NCBI GenBank assembly: GCA_947652605.1
Contig: OX393582.1
Coordinates: 8,766,544-8,830,543 of the forward strand
Reading direction: 5' to 3'
DNA: 64,000 nt
Source: Elmis aenea
Taxonomy: Eukaryota; Arthropoda; Insecta; Coleoptera; Elmidae
A program made the position numbers and the translations under genes. The stretch's first letter is position 1, and every line of letters begins with the position of its first letter. The notes under the pieces were generated by a model. It was not told where the DNA came from and made no database searches. It was given only the letters and a program-made list of their open reading frames with translations. This document shows positions 1 to 12,405 of this stretch, in pieces.

Positions 1-3000
1 AAGTTACTTACAAACAGAATATTGGAATACTTCCTGAACCGTTAAATCGTTATGAGTAAGCATAATAAACATGTCCTGAAAAGTTGAAGTCAATATCTTA
101 AGTAGTTAATAAATTATTCGCGAATATGTTTCGAGACCAGCAGAATAGTCAAGAAATTTTGCTTTGTTGAGTTAATTTTTGAAGTTACTTACAAACAGAC
201 TATTGGAATATTTCCTGAACCGTTAAATCGTTATGAGAAAGCATAATAAACATGTCCTGAAAAGTTGAAGTCAATATCTTAAGTCGTTAATAAATTATTC
301 GCGAATATATTTCGAGACCAGCAGAATAGTCAAGAAATTTTGCTTTGTTGAGTTAATTTTTGAAGTTACTTACAAACAGAATATTGGAATAAATACTGAA
401 CCGTTAAATCGTTATGAGTAAGCATAATAAACATGTCCTGAAAAGTTGAAGTCAATATCTTAAGTAGTTAATAAATTATTCGCGAATATGTTTCGAGACC
501 AGCATAATAGTAAAGAAATTTTGCTTTGTTGAGTTAATTTTTGAAGTTACTTACAAACAGAATATTGGAATATTTCCTAAACGATTAAATCGTTATCAGT
601 AAGCATAATAAACAAATCCTGAAAAGTTGAAGTCAATATCAAGTAGTTAATAAATTATTTGCGAATATGTTTCGAGACGAGCATAATAGTAAAGAAATTT
701 TGCTTTGTTGAGTTAATTTTTGAAGTTACTTACAAACAGAATATTGGAATACTTCCTGAACCGTTAAATCGTTATGAGTAAGCATAATAAACATGTCCTG
801 AAAAGTTGAAGTCAATATCTTAAGTAGTTAATAAATTATTCGCGAATATGTTTCGAGACCAGCATAATAGTAAAGAAATTTTGCTTTGTTGAGTTAATTT
901 TTGAAGTTACTTACAAACAAAATATTGGAATACTTCCTGATTCGTTAAATCGTTATGAGTAAGCATAATAAACATGTCCTGAAAAGTTGAAGTCAATATC
1001 TTAAGTAGTTAATAAATTATTCGCGAATATGTTTCGAGACCAGCATAATAGTAAAGAAATTTTGCTTTGTTGAGTTAATTTTTGAAGTTACTTACAAACA
1101 GAATATTGGAATACTTCCTGAACCGTTAAATCGTTATGAGTAAGCATAATAAACATGTCCTGAAAAGTTGAAGTCAATATCTTAAGTAGTTGATAAATTA
1201 TTCGCGAATATGTTTCGAGACCAGCAGAATAGTCAAGAAATTTTGCTTTGTTGAGTTAATTTTTGAAGTTACTTACAAACAGAATATTGGAATACTTCCT
1301 GAACCGTTAAATCGTTATGAGTAAGCATAATAAACATGTCCTGAAAAGTTGAAGTCAATATCTTAAGTAGTTAATAAATTATTCGCGAATATGTTTCGAG
1401 ACCAGCATAATAGTAAAGAAATTTTGCTTTGTTGAGTTAATTTTTGAAGTTACTTACAAACAGAATATTGGAATATTTTCTAAACCGTTAAATCGTTATG
1501 AGTAAACATAATAAACATGTCCTGAAAAGTTGAAGTCAATATCTTAAGTAGTTAATAAATTATTCGCGAATATGTTTCGAGACCAGCATAATAGTAAAGA
1601 AATTTTGCTTTGTTAAGTTAATTTTTGAAGTTACTTACAAACAGAATATTGGAATACTTTCTGAACCGTTAAATCGTTATGAGTAAACATAATAAACATG
1701 TCCTGAACAGTTGAAGTCAATATCTTAAGTAGTTAATAAATTATTCGCGAATATGTTTCGAGACGAGCATAATAGTAAAGAAATTTTGCTTTGTTGAGTT
1801 AATTTTTGAAGTTACTTACAAACAGAATATTGGAATACTTCCTGAACCGTTAAATCGTTATGAGTAAGCATAATAAACATATCCTGAAAAGTTGAAGTCA
1901 ATATCAAGTAGTTAATAAATTATTTGCGAATATGTTTCGAGACCAGCATAATAGTAAAGAAATTTTGCTTTGTTGAGTTAATTCTTGAAGTTACTTACAA
2001 ACAGAATATTGGAATACTTTCTGAACCGTTAAATCGTTATGAGTAAGCATAATAAACATGTCCTGAAAAGTTGAAGTCAATATCTTAAGTAGTTAATAAA
2101 TTATTCGCGAATATGTTTCGAGACCAGCATAATAGTAAAGAAATTTTGCTTTGTTGAGTTAATTTTTGAAGTTACTTACAAACAGAATATTGGAATATTT
2201 TCTAAACCGTTAAATCGTTATAAGTAAGCATAATAAACATCTCCTGAAAAGTTGAAGTCAATATCTTAAGTAGTTGATAAATTATTCGCGAATATGTTTC
2301 GAGACCAGCAGAATAGTCAAGAAATTTTGCTTTGTTGAGTTAATTTTTGAAGTTACTTACAAACAGAATATTGGAATACTTCCTGAACCGTTAAATCGTT
2401 ATGAGTAAGCATAATAAACATATCCTGAAAAGTTGAAGTCAATATCAAGTAGTTAATAAATTATTTGCGAATATGTTTCGAGACCAGCATAATAGTAAAG
2501 AAATTTTGCTTTGTTGAGTTAATTCTTGAAGTTACTTACAAACAGAATATTGGAATACTTCCTGAACCGTTAAATCGTTATGAGTAAGCATAATAAACAT
2601 GTCCTGAAAAGTTGAAGTCAATATCTTAAGTAGTTAATAAATTATTCGCGAATATGTTTCGAGACCAGCATAATAGTAAAGAAATTTTGCTTTGTTGAGT
2701 TAATTTTTGAAGTTACTTACAAACAGAATATTGGAATATTTTCTAAACCGTTAAATCGTTATAAGTAAGCATAATAAACATCTCCTGAAAAGTTGAAGTC
2801 AATATCTTAAGTAGTTGATAAATTATTCGCGAATATGTTTCGAGACCAGCAGAATAGTCAAGAAATTTTGCTTTGTTGAGTTAATTTTTGAAGTTACTTA
2901 CAAACAGAATATTGGAATACTTCCTGAACCGTTAAATTGTTATAAGTAAGCATAATAAACATGTCCTGAAAAGTTGAAGTCAATATCTTAAGTGGTTAAT

Positions 3001-3252
3001 AAATTATTCGCGAATATGTTTCGAGACCAGCAGAATAGTCAAGAAATTTTGCTTTGTTGAGTTAATTTTTGAAGTTACTTACAAACAGAATATTGGAATA
3101 CTTCCTGAACCGTTAAATCGTTATGAGTAAGCATAATAAACATGTCCTGAAAAGTTGAAGTCAATATCTTAAGTAGTTGATAAATTATTCGCGAATATGT
3201 TTCGAGACGAGCATAATAGTAAAGAAATTTTGCTTTGTTAAGTTAATTTTTG
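1..3252. repeat. First copy of an 18-mer higher-order satellite repeat
   Basis: Monomer variants 1 to 10 in this block reappear in the same order from 3253 (variant 2 at 182 and 3434, variant 3 with AAATACTG, variant 4 with the two-base deletion and AAACGATT, variant 6 with GATTCG). The offset is 3252 bp, equal to 18 x 181 minus three two-base deletions. Inside it a 541-bp trimer (1809-2349) is repeated directly at 2350-2890, recognisable from the ATTCTTGAAG and CATCTCCTG variants. Confidence 0.85.
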
Positions 3253-6200
3253 AAGTTACTTACAAACAGAATATTGGAATACTTCCTGAACCGTTAAATC
3301 GTTATGAGTAAGCATAATAAACATGTCCTGAAAAGTTGAAGTCAATATCTTAAGTAGTTAATAAATTATTCGCGAATATGTTTCGAGACCAGCAGAATAG
3401 TCAAGAAATTTTGCTTTGTTGAGTTAATTTTTGAAGTTACTTACAAACAGACTATTGGAATATTTCCTGAACCGTTAAATCGTTATGAGAAAGCATAATA
3501 AACATGTCCTGAAAAGTTGAAGTCAATATCTTAAGTCGTTAATAAATTATTCGCGAATATATTTCGAGACCAGCAGAATAGTCAAGAAATTTTGCTTTGT
3601 TGAGTTAATTTTTGAAGTTACTTACAAACAGAATATTGGAATAAATACTGAACCGTTAAATCGTTATGAGTAAGCATAATAAACATGTCCTGAAAAGTTG
3701 AAGTCAATATCTTAAGTAGTTAATAAATTATTCGCGAATATGTTTCGAGACCAGCATAATAGTAAAGAAATTTTGCTTTGTTGAGTTAATTTTTGAAGTT
3801 ACTTACAAACAGAATATTGGAATATTTCCTAAACGATTAAATCGTTATCAGTAAGCATAATAAACAAATCCTGAAAAGTTGAAGTCAATATCAAGTAGTT
3901 AATAAATTATTTGCGAATATGTTTCGAGACGAGCATAATAGTAAAGAAATTTTGCTTTGTTGAGTTAATTTTTGAAGTTACTTACAAACAGAATATTGGA
4001 ATACTTCCTGAACCGTTAAATCGTTATGAGTAAGCATAATAAACATGTCCTGAAAAGTTGAAGTCAATATCTTAAGTAGTTAATAAATTATTCGCGAATA
4101 TGTTTCGAGACCAGCATAATAGTAAAGAAATTTTGCTTTGTTGAGTTAATTTTTGAAGTTACTTAAAAACAAAATATTGGAATACTTCCTGATTCGTTAA
4201 ATCGTTATGAGTAAGCATAATAAACATGTCCTGAAAAGTTGAAGTCAATATCTTAAGTAGTTAATAAATTATTCGCGAATATGTTTCGAGACCAGCATAA
4301 TAGTAAAGAAATTTTGCTTTGTTGAGTTAATTTTTGAAGTTACTTACAAACAGAATATTGGAATATTTTCTAAACCGTTAAATCGTTATGAGTAAGCATA
4401 ATAAACATGTCCTGAAAAGTTGAAGTCAATATCTTAAGTAGTTGATAAATTATTCGCGAATATGTTTCGAGACCAGCAGAATAGTCAAGAAATTTTGCTT
4501 TGTTGAGTTAATTTTTGAAGTTACTTACAAACAGAATATTGGAATACTTCCTGAACCGTTAAATCGTTATGAGTAAGCATAATAAACATGTCCTGAAAAG
4601 TTGAAGTCAATATCTTAAGTAGTTAATAAATTATTCGCGAATATGTTTCGAGACCAGCATAATAGTAAAGAAATTTTGCTTTGTTGAGTTAATTTTTGAA
4701 GTTACTTACAAACAGAATATTGGAATATTTTCTAAACCGTTAAATCGTTATGAGTAAACATAATAAACATGTCCTGAAAAGTTGAAGTCAATATCTTAAG
4801 TAGTTAATAAATTATTCGCGAATATGTTTCGAGACCAGCATAATAGTAAAGAAATTTTGCTTTGTTAAGTTAATTTTTGAAGTTACTTACAAACAGAATA
4901 TTGGAATACTTTCTGAACCGTTAAATCGTTATGAGTAAACATAATAAACATGTCCTGAACAGTTGAAGTCAATATCTTAAGTAGTTAATAAATTATTCGC
5001 TAATATGTTTCGAGACAAGCATAATAGTAAAGAAATTTTGCTCTGTTGAGTTAATTTTTGAAGTTACTTACAAACAGAATATTGGAATATTTTCTAAACC
5101 CTTAAATCGTTATGAGTAAGCATAATAAACATGTCCTGAAAAGTTGAAGTCAATATCTTAAGTAGTTAATAAATTATTCGCGAATATGTTTCGAGACCAG
5201 CAGAATAGTCAAGAAATTTTGCTTTGTTGAGTTAATTTTTGAAGTTACTTACAAACAGACTATTGGAATATTTCCTAAACGGTTAAATCGTTATCAGTAA
5301 GCATAATAAACATGTCCTGAAAAGTTGAAGTCAATATCAAGTAGTTAATAAATTATTTGCGAATATGTTTCGAGACGAGCATAATAGTAAAGAAATTTTG
5401 CTTTGTTGAGTTAATTTTTGAAGTTACTTACAAACAGAATATTGGAATACTTCCTGAACCGTTAAATCGTTATGAGTAAGCATAATAAACATGTCCTGAA
5501 AAGTTGAAGTCAATATCTTAAGTAGTTAATAAATTATTCGCGAATATGTTTCGAGACCAGCATAATAGTAAAGAAATTTTGCTTTGTTGAGTTAATTTTT
5601 GAAGTTACTTACAAACAAAATATTGGAATACTTCCTGATTCGTTAAATCGTTATGAGTAAGCATAATAAACATGTCCTGAAAAGTTGAAGTCAATATCTT
5701 AAGTAGTTAATAAATTATTCGCGAATATGTTTCGAGACCAGCATAATAGTAAAGAAATTTTGCTTTGTTGAGTTAATTTTTGAAGTTACTTACAAACAGA
5801 ATATTGGAATATTTTCTAAACCGTTAAATCGTTATGAGTAAGCATAATAAACATGTCCTGAAAAGTTGAAGTCAATATCTTAAGTAGTTGATAAATTATT
5901 CGCGAATATGTTTCGAGACCAGCAGAATAGTCAAGAAATTTTGCTTTGTTGAGTTAATTTTTGAAGTTACTTACAAACAGAATATTGGAATACTTCCTGA
6001 ACCGTTAAATCGTTATGAGTAAGCATAATAAACATGTCCTAAAAAGTTGAAGTCAATATCTTAAGTAGTTAATAAATTATTCGCGAATATGTTTCGAGAC
6101 CAGCATAATAGTAAAGAAATTTTGCTTTGTTGAGTTAATTTTTGAAGTTACTTACAAACAGAATATTGGAATATTTTCTAAACCGTTAAATCGTTATGAG

Positions 6201-6604
6201 TAAACATAATAAACATGTCCTGAAAAGTTGAAGTCAATATCTTAAGTAGTTAATAAATTATTCGCGAATATGTTTCGAGACGAGCATAATAGTAAAGAAA
6301 TTTTGCTTTGTTGAGTTAATTTTTGAAGTTACTTACAAACAGAATATTGGAATACTTTCTGAACCGTTAAATCGTTATGAGTAAGCATAATAAACATGTC
6401 CTAAAAAGTTGAAGTCAATATCTTAAGTAGTTAATAAATTATTCACGAATATGTTTCGAGACCAGCAGAATAGTCAAGAAATTTTGCTTTGTTGAGTTAA
6501 TTTTTGAAGTTACTTACAAACAGACTATTGGAATATTTCCTGAACCGTTAAATCGTTATGAGAAAGCATAATAAACATGTCCTGAAAAGTTCAAGTCAAT
6601 ATCT
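3253..6604. repeat. Second, rearranged higher-order satellite block
   Basis: The block follows the first for ten monomers to about 5060. It then jumps to a hybrid monomer near 5250 (GACTATTGG joined to AAACGGTT with the two-base deletion) and replays variants 5 to 10 before ending in a truncated variant-2 monomer at 6604. This is the footprint of unequal exchange within a higher-order array. Confidence 0.75.
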
Positions 6605-6621
6605 GTTTTAAAACATTCTGA

Positions 6622-7339
6622 CAAGGGAGGGTCACGATCCCTTGCCGCTAGAATTTGATTAAGGCTGTGTTTATTGCATCGACATCAAAACTAAATGCTT
6701 TCCAGAGTTATACGTGCCACTGGCCATTTTCTTCGGAAAAATAGGGGAAAAACTGAAAAATGGGTATAAAAAGGTCATTTTTGAGATCGCGTTGGTCATG
6801 AAACTGTCAGAGACAAAAACGAAATTTTTCTATTTATCAATGCGCGCATTCTTTGCAAGTAAAATGATGCAAGGTTTTTGAAAAAATCTTGAACGGTTCC
6901 GGAGAAAAACATCAAAAACGAAACCCCTTCATAAGCGCTATGATTTGAGAAGTTGTGGTACCTATATCTGTATAACTATATCTATACGACTTATTAAGGC
7001 GTTTATAAACATAGGGAAAACCGTTTTTACAAAGGCCTCGTTTTCCGCTTTTTCTCCGGAACCGTTAAAGATTTTTTCAAAAAGTTTGCATTGTTTTACC
7101 TGCAAAGAATGCGCGCATTGGTAATAAGAAAAATTTAGATTTTGTCTCTGACGGTTTCATGGTCAACGCGATTGCAAAAATTACTTTTATTATTCAAATT
7201 TTTTGTGTTTTCCCTATTTTGTCGAAGATAATGGCAAGTGGCACGTATAATTCTGCAAAACATTTAGTTTTGATGTTCTTGATGCAATAAACACAGACTT
7301 AATCAAATTCTAGCGACAACGTATCGTGACCTTCCCTGG
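6622..7339. mobile_element. Long palindromic MITE, copy 1
   Basis: The two halves are inverted copies of each other over roughly 330 bp each: the left arm runs AGGGTCACGAT, then GCTGTGTTTATTGCATC and ACATCAAAACTAAATG, and the right arm holds the reverse complement ending ATCGTGACCTTCCCTGG. There is no coding potential. A second copy lies at 45888-46562. No clean target duplication was found, so the superfamily is not assigned. It directly abuts the broken end of the satellite. Confidence 0.88.
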
Positions 7340-8400
7340 TGACATATTTTAATCTAAAAAAAAAAAGCTTTTTAAACCGTCCTATAAACAAAACGATGGA
7401 ACTTAACAAGTTAATCAGCGCACCTTAGTTTCACCTCGACTTAAAAATTTAGGAACATAAAGACGACCTAGTAACATGTTTCACCCTGAATTAGGTTATA
7501 TAAGTTTAAAACAAATGACTCACTAAAACACTTAAGCGGTTAATTTATGGTTGTACACAGCTCGGCAAATGTTACATACATAATTTTAAAGATGACCTTT
7601 AGTGAGCCTGTTTTAAAGTTTGTTTTTTGTATTCTTACCGCATTGTCGTAAAAGAATCCGCAAAAATTCGCGTAACAACAGCGAGTGCTCGGGCGGGCCC
7701 TGTCATCCATGAATGAACAGCATCGCATCGGCCTGTACAGACGCCTACTAATATTAACTCCGCTGCATGGTCTATATTTTATACGCCCTTTGGTTGCCGC
7801 AAAATGTCGAAATAGGAACCTACATGATATAGTTCTATATTTATTTGCGTGCTGGTATGTTACACACCCTGCACTACACACGTACTTATATCCGCTATCT
7901 ACTATCCGATCCGCTCATGTATTTCTTGCTCCGTCCACGTAAGCTGTAATGTAGAGGAGATTGTTGTAATTGAAATTACTCTATATATGTCATCCGCTAG
8001 ACATATGGAAGTTAGTTTGTAGTTAAGAGTTAGCGCATAGACTTTATGGCTGCCTACGTCCATTGTAATGATACATAGCTTACAAGCCACAAATGTATAT
8101 TCACCAGCTGTAATAGGTACTTAATTCATTGCTAACGACTGGCAGGGAAAATTGAACTTGAATAGCTGTATGCGGGATATTAAAGCAAATTTTAATGCTT
8201 AACCCCCATAATACCTTATTTTTTTTATAACACATATTACCACTGGAGTCCTTACTGACCCCAAACTCTCTATTTTATAGAATAATGATTATTAAGTAAA
8301 AACTTTATTCCAAGCTTAGTATACATTGTTTAAACAAGTTATGGTAATATCAAATACTCAAAAAATTTTACTAGTTATTGATTTTAAATAATAATAACAA
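7340..8400. other. Unassigned intergenic DNA
   Basis: No recognisable gene or element. 7670-8090 is less AT-rich and gives two overlapping opposite-strand ORFs (113 and 85 codons) that look like chance shadows: no domain, no start context, no splice structure that I can defend. Confidence 0.5.
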
Positions 8401-10430
8401 TTAACCCTTGTGTGAATTCCACCCCTGTACTTCATATATGGTACACCACTGGCCTGGCTGTACCAGTAATGTTATACGGGCTAAATGGTGTGATTCAGGT
8501 AGATAATTGCTGGTAAAAAACCTTTTCTGTCGTTTTTTATTGCATTTTATTGTTTTAGTTTAATAGTACCTACATTATTATTCTGAGTTTCCTCATTGAT
8601 GCACGTAAATTATTTATGTTGTTGGTGAAAAAGTCCGAGATGACGTAAAGTTACCCCAGAGTTCAGTTTTTTATTTATAATGGGAGAACGGTTAATCGAA
8701 ATTAGATAATTTTTAAAGCACAAAGAGGCACTAACGAAGCAAAATATAGTAACATTTGAGCTAACTTAACGGACCTAGGAACGCCGCTTTAAGAAACACA
8801 TATCTAATTCAGTCTGCCTCTTTAAAAAATATTACATGTTTCAAAGTTTTCAAAACAATAGTACATAGGTACTTTTGCAATTTGTTTTGGAAAAAGTTCG
8901 AAACTTTTGCGATTGGCTTAATAATTAATAAAAATGTTGTACACACGATAAGCAATAGGTATATCCACCTTCAGTTCGATCAAAAACCTAAATTTTTTTT
9001 TTAGAGGTGTAAAAATCGAGAGGTTACTGTTATTTTTTTATTAAAGCAGTTAGCAACAAAAATCAATGGAAAAGATAAAACACGTTTGTTTTTTCTTTTA
9101 ATTTACATATGTATGAAATGAGAATAAAAATAATATGGCACAGTGTTCATTAAAATACAGTTCGTTAGCAGCTAAACTGGTACATGTGTTTCACTAACAT
9201 TTCGTAGATAGGCCTTTTCAATTTTTTCACAGTAAATAATAATTAAACAAATGTATTCGCATACATATCGACGGTTGAAAGTCTAGGTTTTATTTCCATA
9301 CGGTGGCTTTTGTGTCCCTTTTTCCGACAGTGTTTTGAAGACCAAAGAGTGTTTTTTTTACTAACCAACAGAAACTTTTACAAATTTGGGATTTGTGGTG
9401 ATAAGATAAAATGTCCAAAACAAATTTAAAATTACACCTTTTACCCTTTTAAAATCTGATCGCTAATTTTTAATGATTTTTCTCCCCAAATTTTAAACTT
9501 TAAACCGCTCTCCTGTAAAGTTTGTATTTGGTCGCTTATCCCATTTTGCCTTTCAACCGTCAATATTATAAATACGAAAAATTAAGGAAATACTTATTGT
9601 TAGCAATAAATTGCCTTTATTATCAATAAGAGACGAAACATAAAAAGCGAGTTTCAAAAAACGTCATAAGCAATGAACTATTACCTAATTAACATATTAT
9701 AAGATGAGTTAACCTTAGAACGTATAAAAAGTCCATTAAGTGGTGCGTGAATTAGGTCTGGCGATTGTTATATATTTATCGATATTCGATAGTTATAGAA
9801 ATATCGATATTCAATATATGTATATCAATATTTCGATATAGGTACACTTAGAAGGGTCACTATTAGGATCTCGTACACGATAAGAGCTACAAAGAAGTTT
9901 GAATTAGATAAATTGTTTTTTTTTTTAAGACCTATTTACTGATGCTTTAATGTTTTAAAAAAGTTCCATGGCACGCTAGATAATTTACAAAAACAAGTAC
10001 CTAATTTTTTTTTTAAATCGTAAGTAACTCGGTAGTATTTGATGGTAAAAAAAAAAATTTCGGGAAAAAGATGTAGATTTTTTTCATCGCTATTAAATAG
10101 TGATTTAGAAACATTAAAACAACCGAAAAAGTAGATAATAAGTGAGAAAACTTGAAGATTCTTCAAGTTTTCTTCAATGAAGAATCATATACAAAATGTA
10201 CACTGGTCCAGCCAGACCAGTGGTGCACAGCTTAGGACTACCAATCTTGCATGTCTAACCCTACACGCCGCCAATTTTTTTAATTATTTTTTTTTGTTTC
10301 GAAACACATTGAAACATGTTCGTAGAGGATATCATGAAATATGAGGTCCTTACGAGATTTTTTCCAGGAGAAAAATACATTCAAACCTGAAATTGGTCCA
10401 GCCAGACCATGGTGAGCACATAAGGGTTAA
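8401..10430. mobile_element. TTAA-ended non-autonomous element (piggyBac-like)
   Basis: The left end reads TTAACCCTTGTGTG and the right end CACATAAGGGTTAA, a 14-bp inverted repeat including TTAA, the usual piggyBac target duplication. A subterminal motif related to CTGGTCCAGCCAGACCAGTG occurs inverted near the left end (about 8446-8468) and twice near the right end (about 10202-10224 and 10394-10412). No transposase reading frame survives; the interior is AT-rich and includes another dispersed repeat (9850-10060). The superfamily call rests only on TTAA and the end sequence. Confidence 0.65.
9850..10060. repeat. Dispersed repeat shared with 63175-63360
   Basis: The block with GATCTCG, GAGCTACAAAGAAGTTT and TGATGCTTTAATGTTTTAAA is closely matched near the window end at 63175-63360, where it is one arm of a foldback element. 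Here only one arm is visible. Confidence 0.7.
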
Positions 10431-12059
10431 AATAATTTTGAATGTAATTATCCTGTGCTTGCGAAACTTTGGTTAAAATAATTTTGCCTATAAGTTACAT
10501 TTCCTATTGACAGATATACTTACATAGATTTTGCCGAAGAAGCATACAGCTCAGTAGGTTTTAAAAGCAAAGCGTTTTGCACTCTAACAGGACTTTTTAT
10601 TTTGTAAAATTTATAGCTTCCTTTAAATAAAGTTCGATCCAGTTATATTTGCTGCTATATTCAAAACAATTTAGAATTCTTAAACTATTTCTGAACCTTT
10701 TGATACTAAAAGGAAGTCGTAAAGTTATCGGTAAAATCAGCAATTTTTTTGTTGCTACTAAAATAGTTCGCTAATTGTTATGTACATAATTCATGTAGAA
10801 ACTCAACTCATAAATTGTTTATATCAATTGATAAATTAATTATTTTTAAACATTGCAAAAAATTACTTTCTCTGTGATTTTCGCAAATAACAACTGAACA
10901 TTTCTAAATTGTTTTTATTTTAGTTTATTAAAAAACAATAAATTAGAAACATTATAAGATGAATTCTTAACATAATAATTATTTTTGGCTCAATAATATT
11001 GACGAGACCCAAATGCTGGCGTTGTAAGACCCAAGTTATAACCGTAATATTTTAACTTTAATGTGTTTTACTAAAGTTGAAATCCTTAATTTGGCCCTTT
11101 TAAAGTGTTACATGTTTTAGTAACTAATGCATCAGCACTTGTTGCAAAGTTATTCATTTAAAAGTAAATGAAATAACATTGAAGTAAAATAAAATAATTG
11201 ATCTCAGATCTACTTATTCAATTGTAATTATTTTTATTTTTATATCCCTTGAAATACGCTGTTTTGTTTATGTTTAAAACTGAAAACAAGAAACAAAATA
11301 CTATTTTTTGATCTCCATAAGTATTTACTTTCCGCAAAGTACATGATGCCTATAAGATTTTTTATAAAATCGTAGAGTTTTGTATTACATTTGGAATCTG
11401 CGTACGGATAATATGGATAACTTTGGAATCTCCTGATTCTTGATATATAAGGTTAAATTAAACGATGGTTTGCTGGTTTTTAACAGTTTTATAATAATTT
11501 TTTATTCCTATACGATAAAATGATTCTATTATTATTCATTTTTTAGCCAAAGCACCAGAACAAGAAAAGAACTGTTATGCTAGATGTTCTTAAGTCTAGA
11601 ATGTACCTTGCGTATAAAAAAGAGATTTATTTATTATTTAGTCATGAGTCCTTCTACTGTTAGGTGTAGGATTCACATATAAAATATTATCGACTTATAT
11701 GAGGGAGCTGTTATGGGAAGTAATAGTTGGTTGTGCGCTGCCCGCTATACCTACCGGTTCCATATATTTCGCTGTAAACGATTGCCTGTAATTTTCGTTG
11801 TTTATGGCTTATTTTATAATTATACAATAAATTTGGCAGTTAATTTTAACCTTATCCATTAACCAAACCCACACGAACACTGCTATAACATGTTTATATA
11901 CGTTTTTTCATTAATAGATGAGAATGAGTCTGAAATAAAATAATGATAACATTAGCTTCAGTCAGTAACCAAAAAAGGTTTATTTAATTTACTATACCAA
12001 CATAAGGTAAACTGTTAACTTGAAAACGTGACTCTCGCATTTAAAAAACTTTGTATTAC
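10431..12059. other. AT-rich intergenic or intronic DNA, nothing recognised
   Basis: No ORF, inverted terminal repeat or known family end could be supported in this interval. Confidence 0.5.
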
Positions 12060-12313
12060 AGCGTCATACAGGGACGGACTGAACACAGGCTAATGCAGTG
12101 TGGAGCACCGCTACTATTATCTGTAATCTTGTTATAAATAATTTGTTTTTTTTGTGTTGATGTTTGGTTAACGGCTTGTTTTGTTATTTGTTCTTTTTTT
12201 TTGTTGTCTATAGTGTATTATTCAATGTTCTGCTGCTTTGGTCAGCAGCTTTTTGTCTCATGGCATTTTTTGTCTGTGGACAATAAAGATTTTTATTATT
12301 ATTATTATTATTA
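12060..12313 (+). mobile_element. 3' end of a non-LTR retrotransposon
   Basis: A short untranslated tail finishes with GGACAATAAAGATTTTTATT followed by an ATT microsatellite (about 12289-12313). This AATAAAG-plus-(ATT)n ending is typical of Jockey/CR1-type LINEs, and the LINE at 37811-38896 ends the same way. No coding part is attached, so this is a heavily 5'-truncated copy; the left boundary is approximate. Confidence 0.6.
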
Positions 12314-12405
12314 CTATTCAAGGTAGCTATTATCTGCCGTGTTGTATTGGTTTACTATTATTATTATCCGATTTTCTATGGTCGTAAATTAGGTTAACAG
12401 AATTG

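Larger units (their letters stand above)
1..6604. repeat. 181-bp satellite array, about 36.5 monomers
   Basis: Head-to-tail monomers recur with starts at 1, 182, 363, 544, 723 and so on, giving a 181 bp period; a minority lack two bases and are 179 bp. Each monomer contains the 12-bp palindrome TATTCGCGAATA and is otherwise AT-rich, without an ORF. Diagnostic variants (such as GACTATTGG, AAATACTGAACC, CTGATTCG) are inherited in ordered blocks, so the array has higher-order structure. It is open at the window start and breaks off mid-monomer at 6604. Size and composition are typical of insect pericentromeric or heterochromatic satellites; the location is inference. Confidence 0.97.

Noticed and set aside
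1..6604. Regular repeats as a possible CRISPR array
   Set aside because: The whole 181-bp period is repeated with no unique spacers; this is satellite DNA in a eukaryotic context.
7540..7942. Overlapping opposite-strand ORFs of 113 and 85 codons
   Set aside because: No recognisable domain, mutual overlap, and explained by a locally less AT-rich segment.
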